A stretch of DNA of 64,000 nt. Origin: Heliocidaris erythrogramma (taxonomy: Eukaryota; Echinodermata; Echinoidea; Camarodonta; Echinometridae). A program made the position numbers and the translations under genes. Where the stretch lies: assembly GCA_025617745.1 (NCBI GenBank), contig CM046853.1, positions 15,357,174 to 15,421,173 on the forward strand. Reading direction: 5' to 3'. Of the stretch, positions 26,801 to 37,586 are shown one piece after another; positions within the stretch are counted from its first letter, which is position 1; every line of letters starts with the position of its first letter. Under the pieces are notes generated by a model that had not been told where the DNA came from, ran no database searches, and worked only from the letters and a program-made list of their open reading frames with translations.

Positions 26801-29800
26801 CATATACACACTCAGTAATGAGTTTCATTTAATAAATAGGTTAAAACGAGTATTTTAAAAAGAAAGAAAATCACATGTTAAAAACACATAGAACTCGGAC
26901 TTGTCATAGACGACTACTTGATTATGTGTTTTATTGCACGGATAAAACTATTGAGGTAAGTTATTTTCCCTGGTATCGATAGTGAGTGAATTGAATAATT
27001 TAGAAGTGTTATATAAGAAACTTCTTCGTTTGGAATCAGTGTTAGGTTTAGTGAAATTCATCATATTGTCACTATTTCTCAATTGGTATCAAATATACTA
27101 ATTGATTATATACTGCAAGATTTGATATTAACCGTTAAAAAGTAAGCCAAACTAAATACTACAATGGATGATAGTGTATTACTATATTCTGTTACTGATC
27201 CTAAGCTGATCGGGGAAAAACTTATCTTAGAATTATCAAACTGTGTTAATTGGATGACAGCAAATAAGCTTAGCTTACATACTGGTAAAACCGAAAGTAT
27301 TTTGTTTTGTTCGCGGGGTAGGCTGAAGTATACTGATGATTTCAATATAAGTTATAACAATCAAGTCATTAAGAGACAGGCTTCTGTGAAGTATTTAGGA
27401 CTAAATATAGCTAGTGATCTTTCTTGCTCAAGTTTGGTTGACAGTATTGTCAAAAAAGCTAATGCTCGTCTAAAATTCTTGTATCGTTATCAAAATTGCA
27501 TGAACTTAAAATCAAGACGCATTTTAAGTTTTTCCTTAATACAATGTTTATTTGATTATGCTAATGCGGCATGGTACTGCAGTCTAGGCAAGGTGGATCA
27601 AAACGAGTTAAAAATAATTCAAAATAAGATTGTAAGATTTATCAATCACTTACCACCAAGAACACACATTGGGAAGAGTGAACTTGAAACAGCTGGTCTT
27701 CTTCATGTAAACCTTAGATCACAACAACTTTTAATTCACCATGTACATAAGATTTTTTACTCTAATGCAGATCACTATATTTCAAATAATTTTACTCGCT
27801 CTTCAAGTGTTCATAGGCATGACACTAGAAATAGTCAATTTAATTTCGTAGTGCCTAAGCGGAAAGGTAAAATTGAAAAATTCTTTTTATTTTAACGGTA
27901 TTCTTTTCTGGAATTCCCTCCCAAATCATGTTAAGTCAGTTAAGAATTGTTTACATTTTAAAAGGGTATTGAAGCATCATCTGAAAAATGTGTCTACTCC
28001 ATAACTATATTTCTCCTCTCCTTTTTGTAGCTCAGATGGTTTTTCCTATATTATATGACTTATGTAACCAACGTTTATTATCGATAGTTTCATTATGATT
28101 TTCTGTATATAGTTTTTTCCGTTGAGTCGGTCTTGTTTTCACATTTATGTAATCTTCGCCTACTTTATAAAAATGTTATGTTTTATTTTGCTACTTTAGT
28201 ACATTCTTATTACTTGTCGTACGTGTACGATAGTCTTGTAGCCGTACTAATGTGTTTTCTTAGTGTATTTTTTAATCAGTTATTTAGGTAAGGACCCCAT
28301 TGGAAATAAGCCATTTCCTGTCATGGTACCTGGTTATGTTTGTATTGCAATATACCTGACGAATAAAATCAATTCAATTCAATTCAATTCATAAATCGAG
28401 AAATAATTGCAAAGTATGACATTCAGATCTGTAATTTGGAAAGATGCAGTATGTAAGACCATAATGAGTACAAGCAAAATACGAATATGATTAAATATAA
28501 TATAAATATAATTGAATTAATATAGTCTAAGAATAATATACTAACAAAATGCGAAATTTACTATGTTACGTTATGAAATGAATATTACTTAACAAGCCAG
28601 AACGTTATGGGCTTGAACAAATTTATAATTCAGTGTATCTAGCTTTCACATGACCTTGTTTCAATTCATATGAAAGTCTTTATTTATTTTAACAGCCTTT
28701 TCAGATTCAGATTTAAATTCAAAATACATTTATTTCCCTCTCATAATAAAATACAAAATGAAATATACATTCACAAATAGAACACGGTGTCTCATGTCTC
28801 ATGATAAAAAAGATTCTCTGCTTATTTGTCAATTGCACCATTTTACCTACATAGGATGCATATAAGTGTTTTACTCGATTGACACATGAACGTAAACAGG
28901 TAAAGGTTAAATGAACTTAAAAGAGTGGAAACGGGAAGGACTGTGTTACCACAGTACTTGATAGTAGACTTTCATGCAAAAAGATAGCTTCCTGAATATA
29001 CTTCGTCCTTTTTGAAAATGAGTCAATAAAAAGTCTAATCTTATCTTATCTTATATAAAGTCTAACCTTAATTTAAACAAGAGATGCAGAGGTTGTGTCA
29101 TCATAGCAAAGGAAATATAAAAATGTTTGATTGAAATAAGCCTTTTCCTGAGTTTGAGTTGACATTAACTCCTTTTCTATTCAAATGCACAAAATCAATT
29201 GAAATAACGCAGAAATTGTTTCCAAACTGGAATAACACATACATAAGTGTTTTTGACCCACATTCACTTATTGAAAAGCCTGCTGTTCAGTCGTACGTGA
29301 CAGCATGGCTCTGAATGAGGTATAATTAGACAAAATATGAGTTCCTCTTTACTATGAAATAAATTTCAAGTTCATAGCGGTTATGACCTTTTACTTGGAA
29401 GCTACCGAAATTGGTTGTCCTTTTTTTATACGCACTGTATAGGGATTATGGTGCCGGGACGAACAAAAAGAGATTCGAACTGAAAGAAACAATGGAATTA
29501 CGCCCCCACGCCCCCACGCCCCCAAGCAATTAGCGTGAGAAATTTTTGAATTTTAAACTCTTAAAAAAACAACCCAACCTCTATCTATGAAGAATATCCT
29601 TAATCTTCGGCGCGAAATTTCAAGATCCTGAGAAACAATTATACGCGAAGGAGCAAACCGACCGAAGCTTCAGAAAATTTTCGTATTTAACAGTTTAAAC
29701 CCTTTAGAAATACTATTTTTTTTTCACTTTAAAATGGATCAACGGCGTTTTTTAAACCCTATTTGTGCCTCATCTGCCCCATCCACCCCTCCTCCATTTA

Positions 29801-32761
29801 GATACGACACTGGGTGTCGGACCAGATTTTTCCGAAGAACGGTCCTGAAATATTGGCAAGAACAAACATCCACAAAATTACAAAGATCTCTAAAATTAAT
29901 TTGCCGACAATATAAACAAAAATGAAAGACGATGGCAACAATAAGTTCAACAATAAGTTTGACAAACTTTCTGACCGCCTATTTTTGTTTTAAATACATG
30001 TAAGTAGAATATCGTTTTGTTGTTATTCATAATCAGATGGATATAAAACAATGCTTTGGAGAGAGTGTCATCGGAGAGAGTGTCATTGAATACACGTCTG
30101 GCTTTTGAGCATTCACAAAATCATTGAGTTCATTAAAAGTTGATATAATTATAAGCAACAATTACTATTAAAGTTATTCATATATCATTCAAGGAGTTGC
30201 ACATGAGGACAAACGATTAAACAATTTGCAAAATGATGGCTGAACGATGCTCGATCCTAGAGTTCATGATGCACCTGGTATAAAAAAAAGGCAGAGCCTC
30301 ATATATTAATATATATTAACACATAGATAACATTTGTATCGTTTCTAGAAATATTGGTATAATAAACAAGGTTAAATTTTACTTCCCAACTCGTATACTC
30401 GTAAATATGTATTCCACACTGATCCTTCCACATTTAAACTATGGTATAGTAGCATGGGGCAGTTGTGCCGACTATCAATTAAATAGGGTTTTACTTTTAC
30501 AGAAAAAAGCGCTGCGTGTTATAATATGTCATTCGGACTACCGAGCGCACACCAATGCACTCTGCATAAACATAAGATACTAAAGATAAGCGATTTATAT
30601 AGTTATAACCTTGGAATATTTATACATCTGAATAGAAACGAACTGCCCAATATATTTTATTCGATATTTTCAAAGAATCTCAATATTCATGATTACCCTA
30701 CTAGGTCTGCCGGGCTTTTTCATCTACCAAGAACGAGAACATTGATTTCAAATAAAACGTTTATATTTACTGGGTCAAATTACGGATCCAATTAGAAATA
30801 AAGCCACACACTTTAGTTTCAGTAGAGGGTTTAAAAAACTTTTACTTCAAAAGTACAATTCATATGAGTTAAAGTCACTCTTCCCCCCTTTTCTAGTGCA
30901 GTTTTGTCTTTGTTCTGTCTTGTTTTTCTTGCTTTCCCCTTTTTTCCTCTTCCTTTCTTTCTTTATCTTGTTTTGTCCTGTGTTGTCCTGTCCTAGTTTT
31001 GTCCTGTTTTGTCTTGTTTTATCTTGTCAGTTTCTTGTTTTTCTTGACTTTTGTTTGTCTTCTTTCCCCTTCTTCCCCATTTTTTCCCTTTTCTTTCTTT
31101 CTCTGTTTTGTTTTGTCCCGTTTTGTCTTGTATTGTCTTGTCAGTTTCTTGTCCTCTGAGTCCTGTCTTATCATTTGTTCTTCGGTGTAAAGCATCTTGT
31201 TACGAAAATTTCATTATAATACATGATTCACGACTACTTGATTAATTATGTAATTATGAGAGATATGCCAACGTATGTGTATACATATGTATATGTATAT
31301 ATATGTATATATATATAAAGTGAAAGAAATGCGAGAATAACATTGCGTAGCTCAATCAAAGTTCCCCAGAGCTGTCCTCCCTTTTTGAAATTTTTGCAAA
31401 GGCTGAAAAAATGTCTCCGCCGGGAATCGAACCCGGGTCGTTGGCTTAGAACGCCAATGCCTTATATATATTTATTTATATATATATATTTTTTTTTTTT
31501 CAAATATGTATTTCACTTCCAATTTCCCATGTTATAAAGATAATTATGTTAATGTTATATTTATTCTTGGGAACCTACACAAACAAGCTATGCTTTCCAG
31601 TATAGGTTCCTTTTTCATTTCATGATTTTGTATATTGTAATCATATTGTTTTGTATTTGGAAATGAGATGAAATAAAAAACCTTGCATCAATCAATACTG
31701 ACGACGTAAAAAAAATAGTTGAAACGAATAACATCTACCTTGCTCCTGCCCCCTGTTGCGTTGCTATAGTAATCACCATGTTGCGGGCACAGTTCTGTCG
31801 ATGAGTTAAGGCTGTAATCCGTGCTATAACTACTGTTTGCCATTGCAGTAATGGCGACGCTCATGTTAACTCTTAATCCATAAGAGCATGCAAAACCAAT
31901 GCTTGCCATTACAGCCACGAAGTATCGAGTTGACCATCGAAGTTTTCTGTCTGCATCTGAAAATGAAGAAAGCTCTGCCATTATAGAGGAAAAATATATA
32001 TATATGTTTTAATCAGGTGAAAAACCTTACCCATCTCGTCCTCATGTCCACCCGGGGTCCACCCCCTCCCCGATAGAAAGCAATGGGCATAAGAAGAAGA
32101 AGAAGAAGAAGAATGATAATAAAGATGGATTAATTCCATACAGCGCATCATAAACTATATAGCCTAGTCTCTCTATGCACTTTACAATGTAAATACAACA
32201 AAATGACAAAAGACAATTTCATGGTTTTACATTATGATGATAATAGCATAACAAAATCTAAGAATAAAATCAGATGAAATGAAATGCCCCTCATTTTATG
32301 AAAAGAAGGGATGCGCGGGGTTTCAAAACGTTTCACTTTATTCTTTCCCTTTGTTCTGCAAGTATACATGGAGTACATTTTCCTATTGTAAAATGTATCT
32401 TCGGGAGAAACAAAAACATGTTTGTCCTTTTCAATATAAAAAAAATAATGTCGATTTCATGAAAGGGCTATTGGTCTGAACGATCAAATCCATTCGCTTC
32501 GGAAGATGTGCTACAGTGGTATAGAATATGATTATTTTCCAGATGATAAATTTGATCACAAAAGGCAATTTTCTACTGGAATTTTTTTTCTATATTACAG
32601 TTGACAATGAAGATTATGAATGTCAAGGTGAAATGAACCTTACCTTTCTTGGATTTCAGAAGCGGTTGGTTTTCACCATCTTCCTTGTTATTGTGTCTCG
32701 ATGAAAGCCTTTCAATAGAGAGATCCACGTCATTGCTGTATGCAGTATATTCTGGTTCCAT
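17656..32761 (-). CDS. SLC17 family anion transporter (sialin-like), ten exons
   Basis: Ten exons join in frame with no gap to a 520-residue major facilitator protein: 32761-32644, 31956-31739, 25610-25371, 24684-24597, 24235-24146, 23345-23221, 22100-21948, 20810-20678, 19938-19697, 17811-17656. All introns are GT-AG and phases agree at every join. Alignment by eye follows sialin (SLC17A5) throughout. Landmarks are ENQPLL (30-35), a [DE]xxxL[LI] lysosomal sorting motif; LRVNMSVAI in TM1 (R68); NSS/NAT glycosylation sites in the first lumenal loop; the SRWAPSADRS loop; and PYAGM near the end. Family members move organic anions such as sialic acid, glutamate or urate, or nucleotides, across lysosomal, vesicular or plasma membranes. 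The sorting motif favours lysosome, but the substrate is inference. Confidence 0.93.
18730..19565. mobile_element. hAT-like non-autonomous element in SLC17 intron 9
   Basis: The left end CAGTGGTGTATCTAGGG and the right end, read inverted as CAGAGGTTTATCTAAGGGG, form an imperfect terminal repeat. The interior holds two related units with AGCAAAGCGA[CA]CGAGC (near 18929 and 19364) and several GGGGCGCA words. No clear 8-bp target duplication is visible, so the boundaries are approximate. Confidence 0.5.
19697..19938 (-). CDS. SLC17 exon 9 (residues 389-469)
   Basis: The acceptor is TCCACAG|GTCTGC and the donor CAG|GTGAGA. It encodes TM9-TM11, including SSGYTGCNSAA and the PYAGMVTAVANTFANTPG signature shared across SLC17. 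Confidence 0.93.
20678..20810 (-). CDS. SLC17 exon 8 (residues 345-388)
   Basis: The acceptor is TTGCAG|GCTGGA and the donor CTAG|GTAAAG. It encodes AGALSAFPYAF and TM8, then GGYLADCLI and a basic cytosolic segment. Confidence 0.92.
21948..22100 (-). CDS. SLC17 exon 7 (residues 294-344)
   Basis: The acceptor is TTTTCAG|CCTCCC and the donor ACT|GTGAGT. It encodes YPWLRILTSPPV and TM7, then the PIFLSEALRFDV loop, equivalent to LPTYMKEILRFNV in sialin. Confidence 0.92.
23221..23345 (-). CDS. SLC17 exon 6 (residues 252-293)
   Basis: The acceptor is TCCAAG|GTGTTTTAGG and the donor AAG|GTATTT. It encodes GIIWFVFWTIFVYDSP (TM6) and the charged SEEKEY start of the central cytosolic loop. Confidence 0.9.
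23935..24030 (-). repeat. Repeat copy shared with 26255-26345
   Basis: The stretch runs from CCAGGCTGCCCGGGTATGG through a TTAACCTAATAACTATGG-like core to CATTCCTCCCC. A similar stretch lies at 26255-26330. Both look like reverse-strand LINE 3' UTR pieces in SLC17 introns. Confidence 0.6.
24146..24235 (-). CDS. SLC17 exon 5 (residues 222-251)
   Basis: The acceptor is GATACAG|GACTTCC and the donor ATAG|GTAAGA. It encodes GLPIGHMVVQPISGIVAE and the start of the next helix. Phase 1 on both sides. Confidence 0.92.
24597..24684 (-). CDS. SLC17 exon 4 (residues 193-221)
   Basis: The acceptor is TTCTAG|AGTGGA and the donor GCAG|GTAAAC. It encodes SGSYPSMYSFMSRWAPSADR, equivalent to the conserved FPAMHAMWSSWAPP loop. 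It is short (88 bp). Confidence 0.9.
25122..25352. repeat. GGGGG-rich repeat against SLC17 exon 3
   Basis: It begins CAGGTACGGATTCAGAA, like the CAGGGGCGGATCCAG ends seen elsewhere in the window (for example inverted at about 36246-36262). It continues with duplicated TTTAAAAAGGAGGGG units and ends in a C-rich CCGCCCCTACCCCCTG by 25349, about 20 bp from the exon 3 donor. Probably a MITE. Confidence 0.45.
25371..25610 (-). CDS. SLC17 exon 3 (residues 113-192)
   Basis: The acceptor is AATAG|CAAGGC and the donor GAG|GTTAGT. It encodes the WDAHTQELILSAYYYGF segment, QVPAGILSDKY (MFS loop 2-3) and TM3, ending RFICGLAE. This matches the WD..TQG..LGSFFYGY region of sialin. Confidence 0.92.
26150..26345 (-). 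mobile_element. LINE 3' end, reverse strand, (AAAT)n tail
   Basis: On the minus strand the sequence runs through CCATACCCAGGCAGCCTGG to an AATAAATAAATAAATAAATA tail at about 26152-26172, as expected for a retroposed 3' UTR. No coding part remains. Confidence 0.5.
26545..26700 (-). mobile_element. Second LINE 3' end, reverse strand
   Basis: The minus strand reads GGACCCCTTTGAAAATCAGC, then GGGCTATCCACCATATG and an AAATAAATAAAT tail (about 26548-26570). GGACCCC with a following GAAAT word is also present in the tail of the LINE at 27150-28391. Confidence 0.5.
27150..28391 (+). mobile_element. LINE (CR1/L2-like) fragment, pentamer tail
   Basis: A 243-codon open frame (27164-27895) begins at MDDSVLLYS, the remains of the YADD catalytic box, and runs through the RT thumb and C-terminal region (LFDYANAAWYCS, LPPRTHIG). 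A frameshift near 27880 leads to FWNSLPNHVKSVKN. The 3' UTR ends with (TTCAA)n at 28366-28391. It is 5' truncated and rather well preserved, so relatively recent. It lies in SLC17 intron 2 in the opposite orientation to the gene. Confidence 0.85.
29020..29060 (+). mobile_element. Short LINE 3' tail with (CTTAT)n
   Basis: A GTCAATAAAAAGTCTAA sequence is followed by repeated TCTTA units. This is the form of a retroposed 3' end, but no coding part is adjacent. Confidence 0.35.
30338..31195 (+). mobile_element. LINE fragment, C-terminal part of ORF2
   Basis: The translated strand shows VSRNIGIINKVKFYFPTR, then LPHLNYGIVAWGS, a frameshift near 30550, HKHKILKISDLYSYN, and another shift into a RGFKKLLLQKYNSYE-like end. 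These are the usual 3'-region blocks of CR1/L2/Daphne-type elements. A pyrimidine-rich TTTTGTC run follows (30900-31190). It is broken by at least two frame changes. SLC17 intron 2. Confidence 0.75.
31320..31464 (-). mobile_element. tRNA-Arg SINE, second copy, head truncated
   Basis: Near-identical to 6510-6676 on the same strand, but homology stops at 31464 inside the tRNA head, before box A, where a TA run begins. The T-stem mismatch of the first copy is intact here (CCGGG). It lies in SLC17 intron 2, about 270 bp from exon 2. Confidence 0.75.
31560..31700 (+). mobile_element. Retroposed 3' UTR with (ATCA)n tail
   Basis: The segment ends GAGATGAAATAAAA then CATCAATCAATA, a polyadenylation-like word plus a short tandem tail. 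It lies about 40 bp from the donor of SLC17 exon 2. The family was not identified. Confidence 0.4.
31739..31956 (-). CDS. SLC17 exon 2 (residues 40-112)
   Basis: The acceptor TTTTCAG|ATGCAGAC restores codon 40 (Asp). The exon encodes TM1 and the glycosylated first lumenal loop, with several N-x-S/T sites, and ends at AAG|GTAGAT in phase 0. Confidence 0.92.
32093..32114. repeat. (AAG)n microsatellite
   Basis: A short AAG run in SLC17 intron 1. Confidence 0.8.
32644..32761 (-). CDS. SLC17 exon 1 (residues 1-39)
   Basis: ATG at 32761-32759 opens a cytosolic tail containing the ENQPLL dileucine signal. It ends at AAG|GTAAGG, leaving one base of codon 40. Confidence 0.88.
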
Positions 32762-33184
32762 TATGTTTTCTTACAGTTACCTTCTCCCAACATAAACATT
32801 AGTTGCAATTGCTAAAAGGTGGACCTGGCACACAAAATAACGGAAGTAGTCTTTCGATGATATACGTCGATAAAGAATAAAAGGTACAACCTTGACTATC
32901 TCCTCTTGTTTAAAGATTTTGAGTAGTCGTTCAAAATTGCTTTTTATACGAAGATTTATCAATCTTTATGATCTTTCCTGGGTGACATAGGACTAAATGA
33001 ATAACAACACGCATATAGGTCTAAACCAGTTTTGACTGGTATTTCATGACGGCACAAAACAGGTCGGTTATAACTAGGATGCCAAACATGACCCTATAAA
33101 AATTGGCAAAGTCTCACAAAACGTCGGTAGAGCGTGTGTTAATTTCTTTACACAATGTTTTCACGTTGCCTTACCCCCTCCATT

Positions 33185-33188
<4 letters not shown>

Positions 33189-33222
<34 letters not shown>
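33189..33222. repeat. (CT)n microsatellite
   Basis: A pure CT dinucleotide run upstream of the SLC17 start. Confidence 0.9.
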
Positions 33223-33225
<3 letters not shown>

Positions 33226-33339
33226 CTTCCAAGTTCCCATTTTCGCCATTAGATTGGGGATGCTCCCCCGTGTCCCCGTAGCTATATGTAGGATGATTAG
33301 GGGGCGGATATAATATTTATAATTTATTATAATAATTAA

Positions 33340-33555
<216 letters not shown>

Positions 33556-34741
33556 TGCCCCTTGCGCCCCCCCCCCCCCCCCCCTCTGGATCCGCGCCTG
33601 TTTCTCGTCATATTTTGAAAATGAGGGCATTGGAGGAGCAATCCTTTTCAGGTAACATTTCTTATGTGATGTTCTTCCAAAGTGACATAAAAGGAATGAG
33701 AAAGCTCGCAAATTATTTTGCTCCTTTCCCAGAACTCAACCTTCTCTTTAAAGGCATTATTGCTAGCTTTAAAAAAAAATATAGTCTTATATAGTCGTAA
33801 GACAACATGATTATCTGTATCATATCGATTCCACTTGCCTTTGATCAACAAACTCTTGATAAGCAATATTGAGTACATAATAAGTTAAAGCTTTATTTTG
33901 TTTGCGTTACTTATATTAATTGAAAACAAAGTGAGAAAAAATAAATTAATATATTTCTGTGACTTTGCAAGTCACTGACTCAATTGTGTTTTAGCCAACT
34001 GTGGAATCGACGGCGGCCTTAGCCTCGGGGCCAAGAGTTTACAAATGGATAAGGGCAAACTTAGACAAACAATTTTTAAGGGGTGGGGGCGGGGGAGTGA
34101 AATGGGGACTTAATTCCGCTTTCCAAAAACTCACTCAGGGTGGGGGCGGCATGAAGTATATCGAATTAACAAGGTACAGCCACCATTAGTAGCTTCAACC
34201 CTTTGATTATCTTTTGTTAATTAGTTGGGAATTGGGCCCACTGCAGATAAACCTGACAGCCGTGCATGCTATAGGCCTATCGAGAGTCGATGGGGAGTGA
34301 CTGGCAACCGTGAGCTGGAGACGATCTTGTATATCATTGATTATTATTATCATATTTCTTCAAGAAGAGTTCGATGAAATTGAATTTCACGTCTATATTC
34401 AAGTTGATACCAATCCATGGTCTTCTTCTGTCCCCTTCCTTGCATGCGACGTATTCTAGTAGCCCGGGGGGGGGGGGCGATTTTTTGTCCTGACATAATT
34501 ATAAAAAAATAGCGCCCGGCGGGGTTGGGGGGAGGAGGTCACTCGCAGACTGAACGGTGGTACCCATGCTTAAAACAAAAAAACACCCCTTTTCCCCAAA
34601 ATTGTCGAATGTCAAACTGAAATTCACCCCTTTTTCTCCAAAACGGCGTCAACGCCTTGGGTCGGAAATCCGACCCTTTTACGCCGCTTTTTTGGACACG
34701 CATGGGTGCCACTTCAGTCTACAAGAGACCCCGACTCAACC

Positions 34742-34742
<1 letters not shown>

Positions 34743-34786
<44 letters not shown>
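34743..34786. repeat. Poly(C) tract of about 44 bp
   Basis: An uninterrupted C run, the longest of many C or G homopolymers in the window. The true length in the genome may differ because such tracts assemble poorly. Confidence 0.9.
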
Positions 34787-35391
34787 TAGTAGACCCCTTT
34801 TATATCTTAATTTTTTTCCTGGATCTTAGGCTAGTCGAGATAAAGTGGGCGTGGATGGTAAAAAATCAAAACACATGATCCGTCGATAGTTTCTCTACTG
34901 CAGTAGTGGTAGTACTACAAGTTTGCCCTACTATTTATTTTACCCTGTTTCGACCAGTGTATTATGAATTTACAGAAAATATCATTGGTGCCTTGGTAAG
35001 ATTCGTCATTGAGAGAAAATGATTATTTGCTGAGAATTTCTGTGATGAGAGATATTTCTAAGTAAAACTAAAAGTATATTTCAGGCGGTCAGCATGGGTT
35101 TGGGGCAGCTACTCTAGCGAACTTTGCCCCGAACCTTGGGGCGGCCGCCGGGCTGGTGTGATGATTGCGGTTGTGTGACTCATGGAAGTGAATGACAATG
35201 TCAGCGACTGTTGTGTAGGCATGGCCGGTGCTGTGCACTTCTGACTGTTCTTGATCTTATGAAGCCTCCCATAGTCAACGTAGTCTAGTAGTACCTCTCC
35301 GCCTGCCTTAAGCACTATGCCTATGGCTATGGCAAAAAGTATGAGGTACCTCACCCCATCCCGTAATTTGGAATAGAAAGTCGTTTAGAGG

Positions 35392-35736
35392 TGTTGTGGA
35401 TCAGTGGATAAGTCCCCGGACTGTGAACCACGAGGTCCGGGGTTCGAATCCCACCGCAGCACTAGCGTCCTTTGGCAAGACGTTAATCTACATTTGCCAC
35501 TCTCCACCCAGGTGTTAAATGGGTACCCGGTAGGATGGCGAAAGGTAATGTCCTTTGCTTAGCATGTGTGCGCTTAACAGGCGACTGGCTGGAATGCTCC
35601 CCAGGGAGTGGAGAATGTGCATACACTGTGTGCGGGCGTGCCAGAATCCAATGACCGGGGTAATAATATATCTAGCGCTTTGAGCCAGTTTGGGAAAGGC
35701 ACTTTATAAATGCCAGGTATTATTATTATTATTAAA
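35392..35736 (+). mobile_element. tRNA-derived SINE with (ATT)n tail
   Basis: The head has box A-like GGATCAGTGGATAAG and box B GGTTCGAATCC. GTTGTGG and CCGCAGC can pair as an acceptor stem. The body carries AAGACGTTAAT and GGTGTTAAATGGGTACCC. The tail reads CTTTATAAATG followed by (TATT)/(ATT) units. About 345 bp and apparently full length. The tail resembles that of the LINE at 4074-5990. Confidence 0.75.
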
Positions 35737-37369
35737 TTTAAAAAAATACACAGAATATAATGATCACTAGCAGAAGCAGCCCGTGGACATCCACGGGCAC
35801 TAGCTGTGTTTATGATTAATCACTGTACCGTATATTTCTTACAATAATCAAGTGAATAAATAAAAAGTCGGGTAAAGTTATTTTTACCAAGAAGTATTTA
35901 CAACATGTCCATTGGCGGACCAGGGGGGGGGGGGTGCTTCTGGCCCGTGCCATCCCCACCCCCCCCCCCCCCCCCGTTCAATGGCAGGAAAGTATGCATT
36001 TTGACCATAGACGATCCGCCCTTTTGTTGATTGTGCCCCCGCCCCCTTTTAGAATGAAACCTTCTGTTTTTTGCTTGTCAGAGAATTATGGAGGGACCCC
36101 CATAACCACCCCCTCCTGAGCGAATTTTCTAGGTCTGACGAAAAAAAATTTCTCGCCACCCCCCCCCCCCCCAGGTCTGCCTTTTCCAAAAGTTGACAAA
36201 CCTGCCTTTCTCATGCCCACTTGTTTTCCCCGCCTTATACTAAATTCTGGATCCGCCCCTGATCATGTGAATATGTCTTATTTATCCAAAGCTTGCATGA
36301 GTTCTGAAGAAAATTCCTTTTAATCTTGATGAAAATTGATGATATGGATATAATAATGTTCGAGTAGAATATCCATGCATAGACCTAGAGGGAGCGATTT
36401 GATCTTGCCATGTTTCTGTGGTTTATTAATACTCAGAGTAACATCCATAATAGCGGTACGTCCCCTGTAAAGGATGCAATAATGAGAAAAAATGAATTTG
36501 TCATTTTATTTTCGGGGGGATTATGGCCCCCTTATATGGGTCTTGGGAGGACCGACGGATTGACTTCCCCCCTACTACCCCCCCCCCTCCAGCTCCCCCC
36601 ATTCCATTGTCATCCCATCACCCCCAGGGCGAGGGGAGAAGGGATTAATATCATTATACGTATTCATAACATTATGGAAATATTTTCGAGGAATTTTCTT
36701 CTTTTTCTAAAGTGTCAAATTACCGGTAGCGAACGTCGTGAAACATACACACTAAACTGTGTGTGTGACCATGAAGCTTCAAATGATGTAACTCTATACC
36801 TGTATGATGACCTGTACACGTACGTGCGAACGATCTAACACGTGTGTATAATACTGTACTGTACACTGAAGCCATGCGGATATATGGCCATGCTGTTCTT
36901 TGGCATAGCTCCCCTTCACAGGGAAAGGTATATGGGTTGGCTGGGCCTGAAGCTACAAACCCGCTTCATGGGTTGGTGGAATTATTAGGCCTACACCCTG
37001 CGGAAATTCAATGTTTAAAAATTAATTTATGAAATATGGACGGGACGTCAGCCCTCAAGAAGTGCCTCCCACCACCCTAAGAACCCTTCCCCAACCGTGG
37101 GTACCAAAAGGCGGGGACCGAAAGGGCCAGGGGAGGAGCCTATTTGAACCAAAAAAAGAGCCCGAAATCCTTAGTGTATTATATTATAAGATTATTATAT
37201 ACTTTAATTACTTAATATAAAGCACCCACCTGATTTTGAAATAATCCAAAATTTGCAGGAAATGAACCCCATGTAAATTGTAAAAAGAGCCCCTGCAGAC
37301 AGAAAGCTATTTTTCACACTGCAACCTATATAGAATACAATAATTGTTTTTATACAGGAGTATTGAGCA
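35737..37369. other. Upstream of GLYCTK; homopolymers, no gene
   Basis: No supported exon. There are several G/C homopolymers (about 35925-35935, 35957-35975, 36159-36172, 36580-36600). A TTCTGGATCCGCCCCTG word at about 36246-36262 resembles the inverted end of a CAGGGGCGGATCCAG-type MITE. TATACAG just before 37358 could be a 3' splice site of an upstream 5' UTR exon of GLYCTK. Confidence 0.4.
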
Positions 37370-37586
37370 ATGCTGAGGTTGATAAGATCAGTATGTTTGC
37401 ATAACTACTCTGAGTCATTCCATGCTGCTGTCACTCTTCAACTTGTTGGATCATCCAAAATGTCTGCTCTTCATGCATCTCACACATCAGGAGCTAATGT
37501 AGACCATCGTCATCATCTCAGGCAATGTGCACAACAAATCTTTGATGCTGGAGTTGAAGCTGTTCTCCCAAGTCAGATGGTCAAAG
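37370..37586 (+). CDS. GLYCTK: GLYCTK exon 1 (residues 1-72)
   Basis: ATG at 37370 is the first in frame. The exon encodes a possible targeting segment, then RQCAQQIFDAGVEAVLPSQM, which aligns with the start of the human kinase domain. Donor AAAG|GTCAGA, phase 1. Confidence 0.88.

Noticed and set aside
36410..36838. 142-residue plus-strand frame
   Set aside because: Composition is driven by C/T-rich runs, with no domain, splice support or homology by eye.
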